Assembly (NCBI RefSeq): GCF_034190915.1
Contig: NW_026947486.1
Coordinates: 98,860,123 to 98,924,122, forward strand
Direction: 5' to 3'
Length of the DNA: 64,000 nucleotides
Source of the DNA: Cavia porcellus
Taxonomy: Eukaryota > Chordata > Mammalia > Rodentia > Caviidae
In this document: piece by piece, positions 22,285-33,581 of the stretch
Numbering within the stretch: position 1 is the first letter of the stretch
Layout: each line of letters starts with the position of its first letter
The notes under the pieces: generated by a model
Told to the model about the DNA's origin: nothing
Seen by the model: the letters and a program-made list of their open reading frames with translations, nothing else
The model's database searches: none
Translations under genes and position numbers: made by a program

Positions 22285-23205
22285 TTATTGCTCAATGCTA
22301 TCCATTAAGGGAAGCATCGGCGAAAGCAGATCCAAAATGTAGTTGATAGAATTCTCGAGAAGGTGGGCGTCTTCTGAAGTTATCAGGCTAAAGGAATGGG
22401 AAAACAGATTCATAGCACCCATGATCAGGTCCCCCTGCCCATCCACCCAATGTTCAGCATATAGTTTAGAGCCCACCACTCCCCAAGCCAGTCAGGCGCC
22501 AGCAGGCTCCACACAACATGGCCTCTCCATAGACTGCAGTTGGGGTCTGTGTTGGTCCACTGGGCGCACCCTCCACACCCGCTGCCCCCCACACAGCCCA
22601 CAGCTACCCATGACTCACATTTTCAGGTCTTTGCCACTCACTGTGATCTCTCTGTGAACTCCCCTTGTAGGAGGGTCAGCTACCAAGGAAAGGTGTAGGC
22701 AAACAAATTCTGCATCCATGGCACTACGGAAAGGCACTGAGAGGCTGCTGGTGGACGCGTGGTTAAGGCAACTGTGACACAGGCTTCTCCCTCAGGCCAC
22801 CAGGGCACACTACAGTGTCTCATTGGGCCCTGCCCCTCCTGGAAGCTCGGCCCCACCCCAGTCTGCCTCGCCTAGCCTCCGGGGTCCCCATCTTCACTCT
22901 TGTCCCAGTGGGCACCTCTTTATCCCCACTGCGATCCCGCCAGTCCCAGACAAACTCCCGCTCGACACTCAGGAAGGATACAACTCCTGTGGTTCTCCTG
23001 TGGAGTCTCCAGAGGGAGCAGATGCTTCTCTGGGCATAGGCCCCTGCCCCACACCCTGGTCTTCGGGGAGCTCCCTAGCAACAGCGCCATCCACTAGTGC
23101 CCCTTCACCACCACCGGTAGGGTCAGGCCCTCCAGGACCCCCTGGTGTACCTATGTCGCCCTCTTCTCTCTCCTCACTTCGCTGGGCGTTTTCTGGAGCC
23201 TGCAT
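22285..23205 (-). CDS. LAGE3/CTAG-like Pcc1-domain protein, copy A
   Basis: Three-exon gene on the minus strand. Exon 1 begins at 23,205 with Met-Gln-Ala and is a disordered Gly/Pro/Glu-rich stretch containing G-G-P-G-G-P-D-P-T-G-G-G-E-G, like the N-terminus of CTAG proteins. Exon 2 (22,771-22,619; acceptor GTGTCACAG, donor GTGAGT) encodes the Pcc1 strand-helix region with S-L-S-V-P-F, M-D-A-E-F and E-I-T-V-S-G-K-D-L. Exon 3 (22,387-22,285; acceptor TTCCTTTAG) encodes the final helix (L-L-E-N-S-I-N-Y-I-L-D-L-L-S) and a TAA stop. Exons 2 and 3 join in phase (AT|C). Known relatives are LAGE3, a KEOPS-complex subunit acting in tRNA t6A synthesis in which Pcc1 mediates dimerisation, and the testis-restricted CTAG1/2 antigens. 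Problem: the exon 1 frame meets TGA at 22,971-22,969 and I cannot find a strong donor of the required phase before it, so the exon 1-2 join is unresolved. It may be a pseudogene. Confidence 0.62.
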
Positions 23206-23324
23206 TGTTCACCAGGCTCCGGGGCTCCTAACCAGCACGGAGTGCTACCGCAGCCGCGCAGTTTGGTTAACAGAAAGAGCAGAATGCCAGGCGCCTTAAC
23301 CTTCTACTCACAATGCAGCGCGTG

Positions 23325-23350
23325 ATGCGCACAGCGCCTGCGCAGATGGG
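23325..23350 (-). promoter_or_regulatory. NRF1-type motif in the gene A promoter
   Basis: GCGCCTGCGCA (23,334-23,344), the standard NRF1 binding consensus, lies 129 bp upstream of the gene A start within a CG-rich patch. The identical 11-mer sits the same 129 bp upstream of gene B. NRF1 commonly drives TATA-less promoters in housekeeping and germline genes. The duplication boundary lies within a few bases of this motif. Confidence 0.6.
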
Positions 23351-23353
23351 CGC

Positions 23354-25322
23354 AGAATGACTTTTATGATGTACTTTGCAACCCTTGTTAGAGAATTCTG
23401 ACATCTAATGCATTTATTATCTTATTGTCACCTGATTATTATTTGTCATTCAAGTTGTCTCTTTTTCATTTTTTCGTGTAAGGAATGATTTAGATGATGC
23501 TGGGGTTTTGTTTATTGGGCTAGGAGACCTTGGGCTGTATTTAGAGTTTTGGATATAAACAGACACTCCCATGTTTGCGGTTGCCCTTCATGCCCAGATC
23601 TATGCTGGACTGTTTTTCAGGTAGACATGGGGTCATCTTGATGTGACTGGATTGTCTCATACTCCTGGTATTTTCTCCTTGGCCTTGAGGTTGCTGTTTG
23701 ACACAGTGAATGGTGGCTATTCTGGAAGAGCATGTTTTTGAGAGTCGATGGGGAAAGGGATTCTGATGCCCTCAAAAAGAATAAAGCTCATACGCTTGGG
23801 GAGTTTTGGAGGCAGGATCCTCTGGCTATTGTGTGCAACATTTCTCAGACTTGGATTTTGCAATGACAGAGATTAGTTAGGTGCTACCATCTTAGAGAAA
23901 AGTGTGTGGTGGAGGGGTGAATATTTGAGGCCTGAAGGAAGGCAGGGTGCCTCGTGACCTGAAGGATAGTTGTGGTAAAACATCTGCTTTCAGTGGAGCC
24001 TTGAGGTCTTTGTTGTCAAGGTCTTTAGCTGCAAGTGGTCTGTCTTGGGGAGGGGATCAACAACCACATAGGGTGTGGAACCCTTCAATGTGCGGGGCCA
24101 GGGCTACTGGTAAGTGGAGTCTTGGACATCATCAGAAGAGCAGAGAGATAGTACAGTTTTATTGCTGTGGCACCTTTACTATGGGTATCATGCCAGTTCA
24201 GTTGCCCTTTATTTAGAACAGAGCTTTGGTCTTGGGCAATGGACAGTGTGTTGAATCCTAGGCCTCAGGATGACAGAAATGTGGCAGTACTTACAAATTG
24301 TGATTTCTGTTGTCCTCAAATCTGCCTTCTCATTGCCTCTCTCTTTCCTCTTGAAGGCATTGAAGCAATTAAGACTCTATTACTCAAAATACACCACTGT
24401 GGCAAGGTGACTGTGTTCATGTAAAGGCACTTCAGGATCAGAAACTGCAAGAGGCTCATTCTTACCTACTCACTTTTTCTTAAAAGCAGACAACATTTCC
24501 AGGGAAAGATGCCCTCTCTACACTAGAATAAAAGCAGCGTTGTTATCCTCCAGGACTAGAATCTGAAGCCAAGGGAATTCTGTGTAGATTGACCCCAGTT
24601 AGCTTGCATTTTCTTACCCCTACACTGTTCAGCTCCTTTTCCCAACTCACTGCACTGTCACCTTCAGTATGAGTTTGTCCCAAATTTCTTTATGAGTGCT
24701 GCCACTGCATGAAAAATATGGATGAAATAAATTTGCATGCGTTTCTCCAGTTGATCTGCTTCTGTGAATTTAATTGGTAGCCTCAGCTGAAAACCTCCGG
24801 CAGGAGAGCAAAGCAGTTCCCTCCTCTATAAGGTAACAGAGCACAGAGATAATAGGGTCCCCATGTAAGGTGGAAATTCCTATTGTCTCTGCAGGGCCTT
24901 CTCCTCCAAGCCAGCCTCTCCCTGGGCCCATACTTCCCACTTGCGGAGGGAATTTCTCTCTCAGCATCATGTGTTCCTGCCTACCTGTGTCTCCTCCACT
25001 CCTCACACTGGGCCTGCTGCTCTCCTCACCACAACAATGACTCAGCAGCCACATTCCCCCTTTCTCCCATGACTCTTCTGTGAAGTTGTCCCTGATGACT
25101 CTAGGTGTGATGGAAACTTTAACACAAAAGGGGTAGGAATTTGTCCATTTCCCCAAAGAAAGGCCCAGGCGCCTAAGATCAATGGCTCTGTTACCTTAAA
25201 GAACACTCCTGTTTGAGTCCCAGCACCTGATCAGAAAAATGATGTACTCAAATACTGAGACAGAGATTAGACAAGATGAGTGCAGTGCACTAAAGTAGTT
25301 ACATAAATGCTCACACACACAC

Positions 25323-25358
<36 letters not shown>

Positions 25359-26624
25359 GGATATAGTTCTAGTGCAAATAGGAGCCCACTGAAGTTTGCA
25401 CCTAGACATGAACTGGATTTTTAGCCTCTGTGTATTAGTAATTCCATATTTCTCCTTCTCGGTGTTTAGGTTGATATTGTGTAACTCCTAAAAGAGACTA
25501 ATATAGTGAAAATTCTATTCCTGGTCATGAGATCCAGACCCAGAATCACAGAATGTACAGATTTGAATTGCTGGGGAGTGAAGTCCCGTGCCCTTCAGTG
25601 GGATTATTTACACTGCATCATCAACACACAGTCTGTATACTATACATAGTTTATATGTGACTGCGCACACATAAACACTGACTAAGATTGACCCTGTCAA
25701 AGACTGTGCATATGCACATTGCCATCAGGGCTCACTCCAGGTGGCCAGCACTTGGCAGCCTATTCTGTCCTCTGAAGCCAAGCATGCACACAACTTTGTC
25801 TCCTGAGAGTCAGCTTTAGCTGCTTTTTTTGCACCCTGGGATTCTAAGCAGCCTGCCTACTTGATCTAGTGAATTCAGGATGAATGATTCCATACTTGAC
25901 ATGGATAATGAGACACAATTCTGGGCACAGACTGTGTGTGCTTTAGAGTAAACCTGTGATTCTCATGAGTTTCAGGTGAAGAACTGATATTCTACCTGTA
26001 ACTACTGCCATCTCCTATTGTGAGTGCACACCCACAGCTGCCTGTCAGAGAGTCCGTGGGAAGAGAGGCACATACAAAGGAAGCCAGGTTGCAGTGGGCT
26101 TCAGTGAGGACACGTGAATTTTGGAGCCATATAGTTCTTGCTTTAAGTATTTGCCTTTGTGACTGTGGTGCTAAAGCAGGTCTAGATGACAAGAAACTCA
26201 ATGAAGAGGCTGTGTTACAATAAAGTAGATGTATTAAAATTCTTTATAAAAAGGAAATGATACCTAATAGGTGGAGGTTTTTCTTCAAAAGCACAAAACT
26301 AGCACAACCTTTATTGCAAGGACGGTAGCATGTTGCTGAAAATGCATTAAAAATCATTCCATTGTATGGTCTGGATGGACGAATTGCACATTATATCAAT
26401 TACCTCTCAAAGAACTCTTTGTAAAAATTAGGAGATGACATAATTGGCACATAGGACATAGTTTGTGAACCTATTCAGGATCAGTGGCTTTTTTGCTGTT
26501 GTTCAGGGTATGTTTCAAAAAATGAGTAGAGAGCCTCTAATATCACCACTTCGGCCCTGAAGTCTCAGCTTGTTGGTGAAAATCTCTATATCAGTACTCT
26601 GGAGCGCTACAGACCCATGGTGGA
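23354..26624. repeat. Duplicated 5' flank, copy 2 (upstream of gene A)
   Basis: Same sequence as 6,820-10,757, without the TC expansion, the 520-bp insert and the ID SINE, hence shorter. It joins gene A's promoter at about 23,350 with no filler. No open frame is conserved with copy 1, so I annotate no gene. A CA tract lies at 25,312-25,356. Confidence 0.85.
25312..25356. repeat. (CA)n microsatellite
   Basis: CA tract with one CG interruption, paralogous to 9,372-9,417. Confidence 0.95.
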
Positions 26625-28004
26625 ATGTTTACATTTCATGGCATTTTCTTCCTGGTAGAGTAGAAATCCTTGTATTATGGCTGCAATTTACTTCCTTTCA
26701 AATCCTCATACCATCTTGGGGACAAAAGTGGTGTTCCAATGAATGAGAAATGAGTAAAGAAGTCACCTTCAAAGAGCCTCTGAGTTACCATATGTCTGAA
26801 GCACAAGGCTCCAAGTGTGGCTTTACTGGGTTTCTGTAGAAAGCAGAAAGAATCAGAGGTTTACTTGCTAAAAAGCAAAGGAATCTTATTCACTCACACA
26901 GCTGCTCTGGGCTGGGTTCTGAAGTGATTCCCTGAGCCCAGGGAGAACCTCTGGCAAAAGTGGTTGTGATTCACTCACACATGAGTGGGTTGACAGCGTG
27001 CCATTACTCTCTGAAAACACGTGTCCACCTCCCCCACGCTGCAGATTTAATGGGAGGTGAGGACTGCGGGGCCCATGCATCACTCATAAAGGTTGGCTCC
27101 TCTGTGATACCACCCATCTGTGTGGCCTCTTTCAGATGATGACTTCGACAGGAACCCAAAACAACCACAAGGAAGCACAGGGAAGCAGTAAGAGGAACCA
27201 TTTTCCATAAGTCATGGGACCTGTCTTTTTGTGCTCAAGGCTACGGCTTTCACAGCTGGAATACTAGAGGTGGCCATGCTTTATTTAGCAGAACAGTGAG
27301 TGAATATTAAAAGCCTGGGGAATCAAGATGTCAGTCATGGTCCCACAGAGTGGGAAACTCATGGTGAGAGCTGAAAGAGGTGCCACCAACAGCTATGCAG
27401 ATTCAGCCAAGTGTGAGACTTAGTAGACCCACAGGAACCCCCTGCAGCACTACTCTGGGTGCCTTTAAATATCCAAGTCCTGGTCCTTGTCCTTTATGAC
27501 CTCAGCTCTTCCTCAGAGTGGCCTACTTTTCCCCTCAGTGTCATCATTGTGTAATTTCTTCTGCGTGCCGTGTGACTCACTGCATGACAAATATGCACTG
27601 TGCTTGGGTGGCCATGGAGTGTAGGAGGCTGGTCCTCTGTCTCTGCTCCTTGGGTTTGTCATCTCGCTCCACTGTTGCCTCTTCACATTCAGTGATTTCT
27701 CCTCTCTCATCACAGTCAAGTTTTGTCGGCACATGACCCATCAGGGTTCCTGGTCTTGGGAGTGCTCAAGCGCCATTCTTCCCTGTGCCCCTCCTGTCTG
27801 TTCCACCTTACTCATCACTAAGCCTTGTGCATCTCCCATTACTTTTGTTCCTTGGCTCCCTCCTTCCTCCAGTCTGCTTAACCTCTCATTTCTCAATGTC
27901 AGGTTTCTGGCACAATTTCCATTTCCTGGATCTTGGAGTGAATATCTGGCTTTCTCTGCCCATAATTTTAGGGACTGAGCTGTGTCATTTATGGATTTAT
28001 TTTC

Positions 28005-28075
28005 TCCCAGGAATTGAACTCAGGATCTCTTGCTTGCCAGGCAGGCGATGTGCCACTGAGCCCTGTCCCTGGCCC
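28005..28075 (-). mobile_element. ID/tRNA-type SINE fragment, antisense
   Basis: The plus strand shows CAGGAATTGAACTCAGGATC (complement of the B box), then CTTGCCAGGCAGGCGA and TGCCACTGAGCC (complement of the A-box region). This is a diverged copy without a clear tail. Confidence 0.7.
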
Positions 28076-29005
28076 TGGGATGAACTTTTAAATGGAGACA
28101 TCTCAACGTCTTCTTGCCTATGGCTGGCTTAGCTCTAGTCAAAGGAATTCTCTCAATAGACTTTGACTGAACTAGTTTTCTAAGTCAGTTTGTCATTGAC
28201 CTCTTTTGATCACGTGTGTCAGAGCTAACACATATAGAGGTCTCGCTCAACTCTTTGGGATGTCAAAAGATTATTTGTAGTCCCCATCCATCCCATGGCC
28301 TTCTCTTCCACAGCATCTTTTCTTCAGGGTGAACAGATGGATTTTAGAGGTGAACACACTAGATGACTCTCAACAGTGACTAGGCGGGGTGAGCTTAGCT
28401 ACCACATCATCCTGTACTTTGTAGAAGCTGGACACATGCACACTTATTTCTCACATTAGCAGTGGAAGAGGTGAGGTATGCAGCTCAATTTCACAATCTC
28501 CCCTGAGTTCCAGCTCCTGCAATGCAGATTAAGATGGTCATAATTTCCTTTTGAGTATAACACAAAAAGGCTGTCAAAAAACACAATTCAAATCTACAGA
28601 AGTAAAAATACATTTATTGTAGTTAATCACTGAAACATGGGAAAGGTTAGTTGTTCTAATTTTTTTCATACAAGCTATTAGACCTAAGCATGTTGATAAC
28701 ATCATTTTCTGTAAATAATTCCTCCTTCTTGAGGTTGCTCATACAGATATCCATAACCACTGGCCAGGTACCCAACATTTCTACAACTTTCTACTTGTTC
28801 TGTGACTAATCAAGCCAGATTGTTATTGGAGAAGCACTTTGAGTATCCTCAGTGATCATGTCTGGTACTTTGGGAGGGCTCTCTGTACCCTGTCCATGAT
28901 TCTTGAACTTCACTCATAGTCTCAGGAAGACAGAACCACTGACACAGCCTGGATCCGATAATGAAATCCAGACAATAAAGTGGACACAGAGGTCACTTCT
29001 TCACT

Positions 29006-29007
<2 letters not shown>

Positions 29008-29061
<54 letters not shown>

Positions 29062-29090
29062 CCTCCTTTCCTCCCTCTCTCTCTTTCTCA
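29008..29090. repeat. (TC)n / (TCCC) simple repeat
   Basis: Pure TC for about 50 bp, then TCCC/TTCC-rich sequence. It creates meaningless (RE)n and (SL)n open frames on the two strands. Confidence 0.95.
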
Positions 29091-30369
29091 CAAACACACA
29101 CAACCACAAAAGCTGATAGCAGGCACCATAAGAAATTGCATTTGGGCACTGTAATAATTGCAATACCAACTTTATCATATCTTCAATTCTGCTTCTAGTT
29201 GGCTCTGTGTCCAGAATTTCTTTACTGTTCCATTTACATGTTATGTAATGGTGTTCGAAGTGTGTGGGTTATCACATTTTTTCTTACTGCAGACTAACAA
29301 ATGTACCTGCATGTTGTATGGTGACTGGCTGCTTCCTTGCCAGGTTCCCCTTAATTTGAAGTTTGGTCAATGCAAGGTGTCCTTCTCCTTGGTTATGTGT
29401 GTGCTGTGAACTTAGTTTAAGAATAACTGCTACAACCATGTCAGGCAAGAAGAGTTGGAGTTTCATGAATGAAGTATTGATTGATCAGATCGAGGCTGAA
29501 AGGACGATCCAAAACTTCCTCAGCTGCCAAAACTGGATATCACCGAGGAAGGTGGTGGGCAACACAGCTAAAGAATATCCTGTATTCTGACTTGTGCTAC
29601 TCTCTCAGACCCACTGCCATAGACATCTGCCCAGAACTCACCCTCTCTAACCTGGGACAGTAACTCCTTTGAATGTAACAAGAGTTAATGTCAGTAGAGC
29701 TACCTATCTTATTCTCAATGTTTGAGTCCCAGGATTGGGATTTAATCACACTGATAGAGATCTTAGATTGGATGTAACATATCTTCCTTCTGCAGCCTGG
29801 GATCCTACACAATTCATTCTGGAGTGTCTCTCAGTTTCATCTAATGGCTGCCCTGCCTGCCTCACAGGTGAGGTGCATAGGCACGCTGAGTTAGGTGAAA
29901 GCCTCACAAAACGTGACATTTTTTCTGGGATTTCACTTCTTAGATCACGCCAGTTTCCCTGGCAGGGATGTTGAAGAGATGAAGTGGAGTGAGAAGTAAC
30001 ATTCCTTGTCTCTGTTCTCTCTCTGGTTCTCTGAGTCCTGGAGCCTGACTGAGCTACAGTGGAGTCAAGATGATGAACACTGACCTCAAAGTTGAAAGCA
30101 CAGGTGGTGGCATGATCTTAGCATTGGGAAGTCCAGTCCCCACATCCTGGTTTAGGGCAGAATAAGGTGAGCAGAAGGTGCCATGAGTTGAAGTAAAAAT
30201 GATTTAGGGAACCACATTATGATAGGAAAGTCTGTTATCCTGGAATCAGGGTTTTCCCATGGCATGTGGAAAATCTCTCACTGAAACTTATGTGTTAGTA
30301 GTTTGAGAGCCTTCATGGCACCTACAGAGCTGCCCTGTGTAGTGCTCACAATGTTTGTTTTTTGGGGTA

Positions 30370-30860
30370 GGGATTTTTTTATTTAAAAGGAAAAAGAGAA
30401 AAAAAACAAAACAAAACAAAGCGGTGTAAGAGTACAAGTAATACAGAACTAAAAAAAAAAAAAAAAAACAGTAAGAAATCACCAGTTAATAGATTACATA
30501 TTATCATCTTAGAGATAGTTGCTCAAATCACAGTATCAAAGCATACAAAGTGGACATTCAAACAGTGAGACTGCAAACAGTTGTGTTCAATGATCCAACC
30601 AAAAACATTAATATGGTCAGCTATTTAACACCCCTAAACACTCTTGATGTTGTATCCTTTAGAGCACTTTTTTCCCTCTCTTTTTTTCAACAAAATTTAC
30701 ACATTTTGTGTTTTACTACTCCTTAGTTCTTATTAGTTTTTTTTTTGGGGGGGGGAGAGAATAAAGTCAAATATGGCAAAACAAAGCTGTCAGTCAAAAC
30801 CAAGGATAGACATAACACTCAAACTTGATACTATCATACAGAATGGAACAGAGGCCGGTA
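30370..30860 (-). mobile_element. HAL1/L1 3' UTR, internally deleted
   Basis: Minus-oriented 3' end. The plus strand runs ATTTAAAAGGAAAAAGAGAA, then CAGTAAGAAATCACC, then TTTTTTTTTTGGGGGGGGGA, then ATAAAGTCAAATATGGCAAA. Compared with 62,887-63,620 it lacks roughly 250 bp: the text jumps from GGATAGACATAACA directly to CTCAAACTTGATACTATCAT. It forms an inverted pair with 32,705-33,581. Confidence 0.75.
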
Positions 30861-30861
30861 G

Positions 30862-31010
30862 GGATTTTTGAGACAGGGTCTGATTACGTAGATCTAGCAG
30901 GCCTTGAACTGAATAAGCAGTCCAGGCAGGCCTTGAAACCGCAGTGCTCCTCTTGCTTCAGCTCCTGAGTGCTCCCACGTTGGTGTGCACTACTATCCCC
31001 AGCAATCATC
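30862..31010 (-). mobile_element. B1/Alu-like SINE, antisense
   Basis: The plus strand carries TTTTTGAGACAGGGTCTGAT, then CCTTGAACTG, CCTCTTGCTTCAGCTCCTGA and TGGTGTGCACTACTATCCCC, the complement of a complete B1-like body. Confidence 0.85.
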
Positions 31011-31374
31011 AGGAATTTTGAACACAAGTTCCAATCAGGAATCAGTTCCAGGTAGAATGTAACAGATATTTTTCAATTTCTATTGTAGCTTTGGTAACAT
31101 CTCTGTAGTTATTTGTCTTATCTTACACAGTTCTCTTAAATTTCATTGCAGAAATGTTGGCTGTGAATCATCATACCACTCATGCGAGAGTACCTGCTGA
31201 GTCTCTGATCTAGAATGTCTGTATTATTATCATTAAAGTGAGAACATGGTGAGTATTTTCTACATGGAGCAAACAGATCCTTTCAGGCTCTCATGGATCA
31301 AATGGGATAAAGGGCTGTGTATTCCTCTTTTTTAAAACCATGATGGGAAATTTATCATATGGTTCAAAAATGCT

Positions 31375-31435
31375 GAGCAAGTGCTCTACCAGTGTGGCAT
31401 GCACCCAGGGTGAGATCCTGGTGTTCTGATAATGC
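31375..31435 (-). mobile_element. tRNA-derived SINE remnant, antisense (weak)
   Basis: GCTGAGCAAGTGCTCTACCA resembles the complement of an ID/B2 A-box to anticodon region and GGTGAGATCCTGG the B-box side. Short and diverged. Confidence 0.3.
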
Positions 31436-31751
31436 TGTTCTCCTAAGGAACTGAAATGATGATTATGGGTTTTACACACTGCCACCCCCATACACCACAC
31501 TATTTATGTTATAGTAAGGTAAGCAAAATGAGATTTTGCACATTCCATGGAGAAGTTTTGACAGAAAGATAGAATTCCCTACAGAGAGAACAGGTCTAAT
31601 AAGATTCCCATGCCTAGGCAACTTGTGCTGCATGTCATGGTAATTTTCATTCACCCTGAGCAGATGCTCACAAACATCACCCAGATCTTAAACTCCCTTC
31701 AGTGAATGCAAGGAAGACTCAGTCATCTGTTTCTTTCATCCCCACAAAGAG

Positions 31752-31812
31752 CCCTAACCCTAACCCTACCCCTTCCCTAGCCATAACCCTGACCCTGACC
31801 CTAACCCTAACA
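31752..31812. repeat. Interstitial telomeric repeat (CCCTAA)n
   Basis: About 61 bp made of four perfect CCCTAA units plus variants (CCCTAC, CCCTGA twice, CCCTAG). This is the C-rich telomere strand in an internal position. It lies between two inverted HAL1/L1 3' ends and close to B1 elements, a setting consistent with telomeric DNA captured during break repair. Confidence 0.9.
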
Positions 31813-31923
31813 CTGCCTTGACTGCCGAGGAATCCTTGAACATCTGTGGAAAAGAGAATGTGGGAAAAGGCAAGAGTGCATTATCCTTCAAACTTCTACA
31901 ATCTGTTTTAAAATACAATGTGG

Positions 31924-32075
31924 TAGCCAGGTGTGGTGGTGAATGCCTGTAATTCCAGCACTCCGGAAGCTGAGGGGGGAGGCTTGTTGTAAGTTTGAGA
32001 ACAGCCTGGGCTATAAAGTAAGCTCACTTGCTGCCTGACCTACATAGAGAGACCCTGGCTCAAAAATGCCAAAGA
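31924..32075 (+). mobile_element. B1/Alu-like SINE, sense
   Basis: Begins GCCAGGTGTGGTGGTGAATG, continues CCTGTAATTCCAGCACTC and ends with AGAGACCCTGGCTCAAAAAT and an A-rich tail. This is the canonical 7SL-derived rodent B1 layout with an internal Pol III promoter. Confidence 0.92.
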
Positions 32076-32704
32076 AAAAATTGAATGTGGCATCTGTGAC
32101 TAGGCCACTGACTGACTCTGGACGAGACATTCCTAATTAATTCTTGCACCAGGGAAGAGGTACCTTTGGGAAATGAATGCAATTTTGATTTATACAGGGG
32201 AGAATGGTCATTATAAATGGAGGATCAGACCAGCCCAAAGGTGTAGACTATTGGTATAACTTTTGTGGTGCCATGGGTTTCAATACTATCACTTGCATGT
32301 GTGAATACCGAATAGTTTCCCTAATGTAAGTAATGATTCAAATATATAAAAATATGTGGTAATCCCCATTAGGTGGCCTTGGAGCCTTATAAAGTTTTCA
32401 CTCATTAATTAGAAAGGCTTTATTCTGGGCTTCTTGATATGAAAATATTTGAAGCTAGAGTATATGAAGTTTTATCCAAATATTTCAAGGAAAAAGACAC
32501 TATGGTAACTACTATTAAGTCAGGTTATATGGTGGTGAAGTACTAGGTTGTTGAAACAGTCATGCTGTGACCTCTATTGTTATATTGTTATGTCCTGTTT
32601 TATCTCAATCTCCCCCTTATTGTTTTAAAAAAATTATTTAGTCATTTCTTATGTTTGTCTTAATTAAAGAAAAAATTCAAAAAATTAGGATATATAAATA
32701 GTAA

Positions 32705-33405
32705 CTCTTTTTGATTTCCTATTAACTTGTTTTGAAGTCCTGTAGTACTCCCACGATCTTGTTTTGACTGATTAGACTCTGTTCCATTCTATATGATAGT
32801 ATCAAGTTTGGAGACATAGGCAACTACTTTGAAGACAATAAGATTCACTAAGATACCCATTCTGGTTTGACTATTGTCTTCTTTGGAAGTCCTGTAATGT
32901 TTACAATGCCTAAGTTTTATTGGTCTTGTTCTCTACTGTTTTGTCCAACTTTATAATATCTAATGAGATAGACAATTCTTTTTAAGGAAACAAGGGACAA
33001 CGTTGATAACCATTGTTGATAAACTTGTACTCTGTTCTACACCATGTGCAATGTCTATCCTTGGTATTGACTGACAGCTTTGTTTTGCCATATTTGACTG
33101 TATTCTTCCCCCCCCCCCAAAAAAAAGTAATAAGCACTAAGGAGTAATAAAATCCAAAATGTGTAAATTTTGTTGTAAAAAAGAGAGGGGAAAAAAAAAG
33201 AAAAAGATCTCTAACGGATATAACAGCAAGTGTGTTTAGGGGTGTTAAATAGCTGACTATATCAATGTTTTTGGATCATTGAACACAGCTGTTTGCAGTC
33301 TCCCTGTTTGAATGTCCACCTTGTATTCTTTGATACTGTGATTTGAGGAACTATTTTCAAGATGATAATATGCAATCTACTAACAGGTGATTTCTTACTG
33401 TTATG

Positions 33406-33437
<32 letters not shown>

Positions 33438-33581
33438 GTTTTTGTTTTGTTTTGTTTTTTTGTAGTTCTGTATTATGTATACACTTACACCGCTTTGGTT
33501 TGTTTTGCGTTTTTCTCTTTTTCCTCTTAAATAAAAAAAAAATGTTTCTTGTATGCCAAAAAAAAAAAAAAAAAAAAAAAA
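32705..33581 (+). mobile_element. HAL1/L1 3' end with poly(A) tail
   Basis: Plus-oriented 3' UTR: CTGTTCCATTCTATATGATA, TTGACTGACAGCTTTGTTTT, a C12-type tract before an A tract, a (GTTTT)n run (33,417-33,458), then TTTCTCTTTTTCCTCTTAAA and a terminal A tract (33,558-33,581). It is the reverse complement of the 30,370 and 62,887 copies over hundreds of bases with few changes, so these are recent relatives. No ORF is included. Confidence 0.8.

Larger units (their letters stand above)
13950..23353. repeat. Segmental duplication unit A (contains gene A)
   Basis: Collinear and direct with unit B at 49,137-59,847. Shared landmarks in order: a GTTGGATTTTATTCTCTTTT start; a B1 antisense SINE; a twin-primed L1 fragment; an ID-like SINE; a region with potential splice sites (18.3-19.1 kb); a tetranucleotide repeat; and the LAGE3/CTAG-like gene. 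The right boundary falls at the gene's promoter (CGCAGATGGGC, about 23,350), where unit A switches to the flank shared with 6,820-10,757. Between recognised items the unit is non-coding as far as I can tell. Confidence 0.88.
26625..30369. other. Spacer with no recognised gene
   Basis: Unique-looking sequence. The plus-strand frame at 29,363-29,590 (M-S-G-K-K-S-W-S-F-M-N-E-V near its middle) looks moderately protein-like but has no family I know, no clear splice context and only 75 codons. Open frames at 29,000-29,200 come from the TC tract. I see no other exon candidates worth naming. Confidence 0.4.

Noticed and set aside
29363..29590. Protein-like 75-codon ORF
   Set aside because: No known domain, no splice or start context, and no paralogue; too short to separate from chance.
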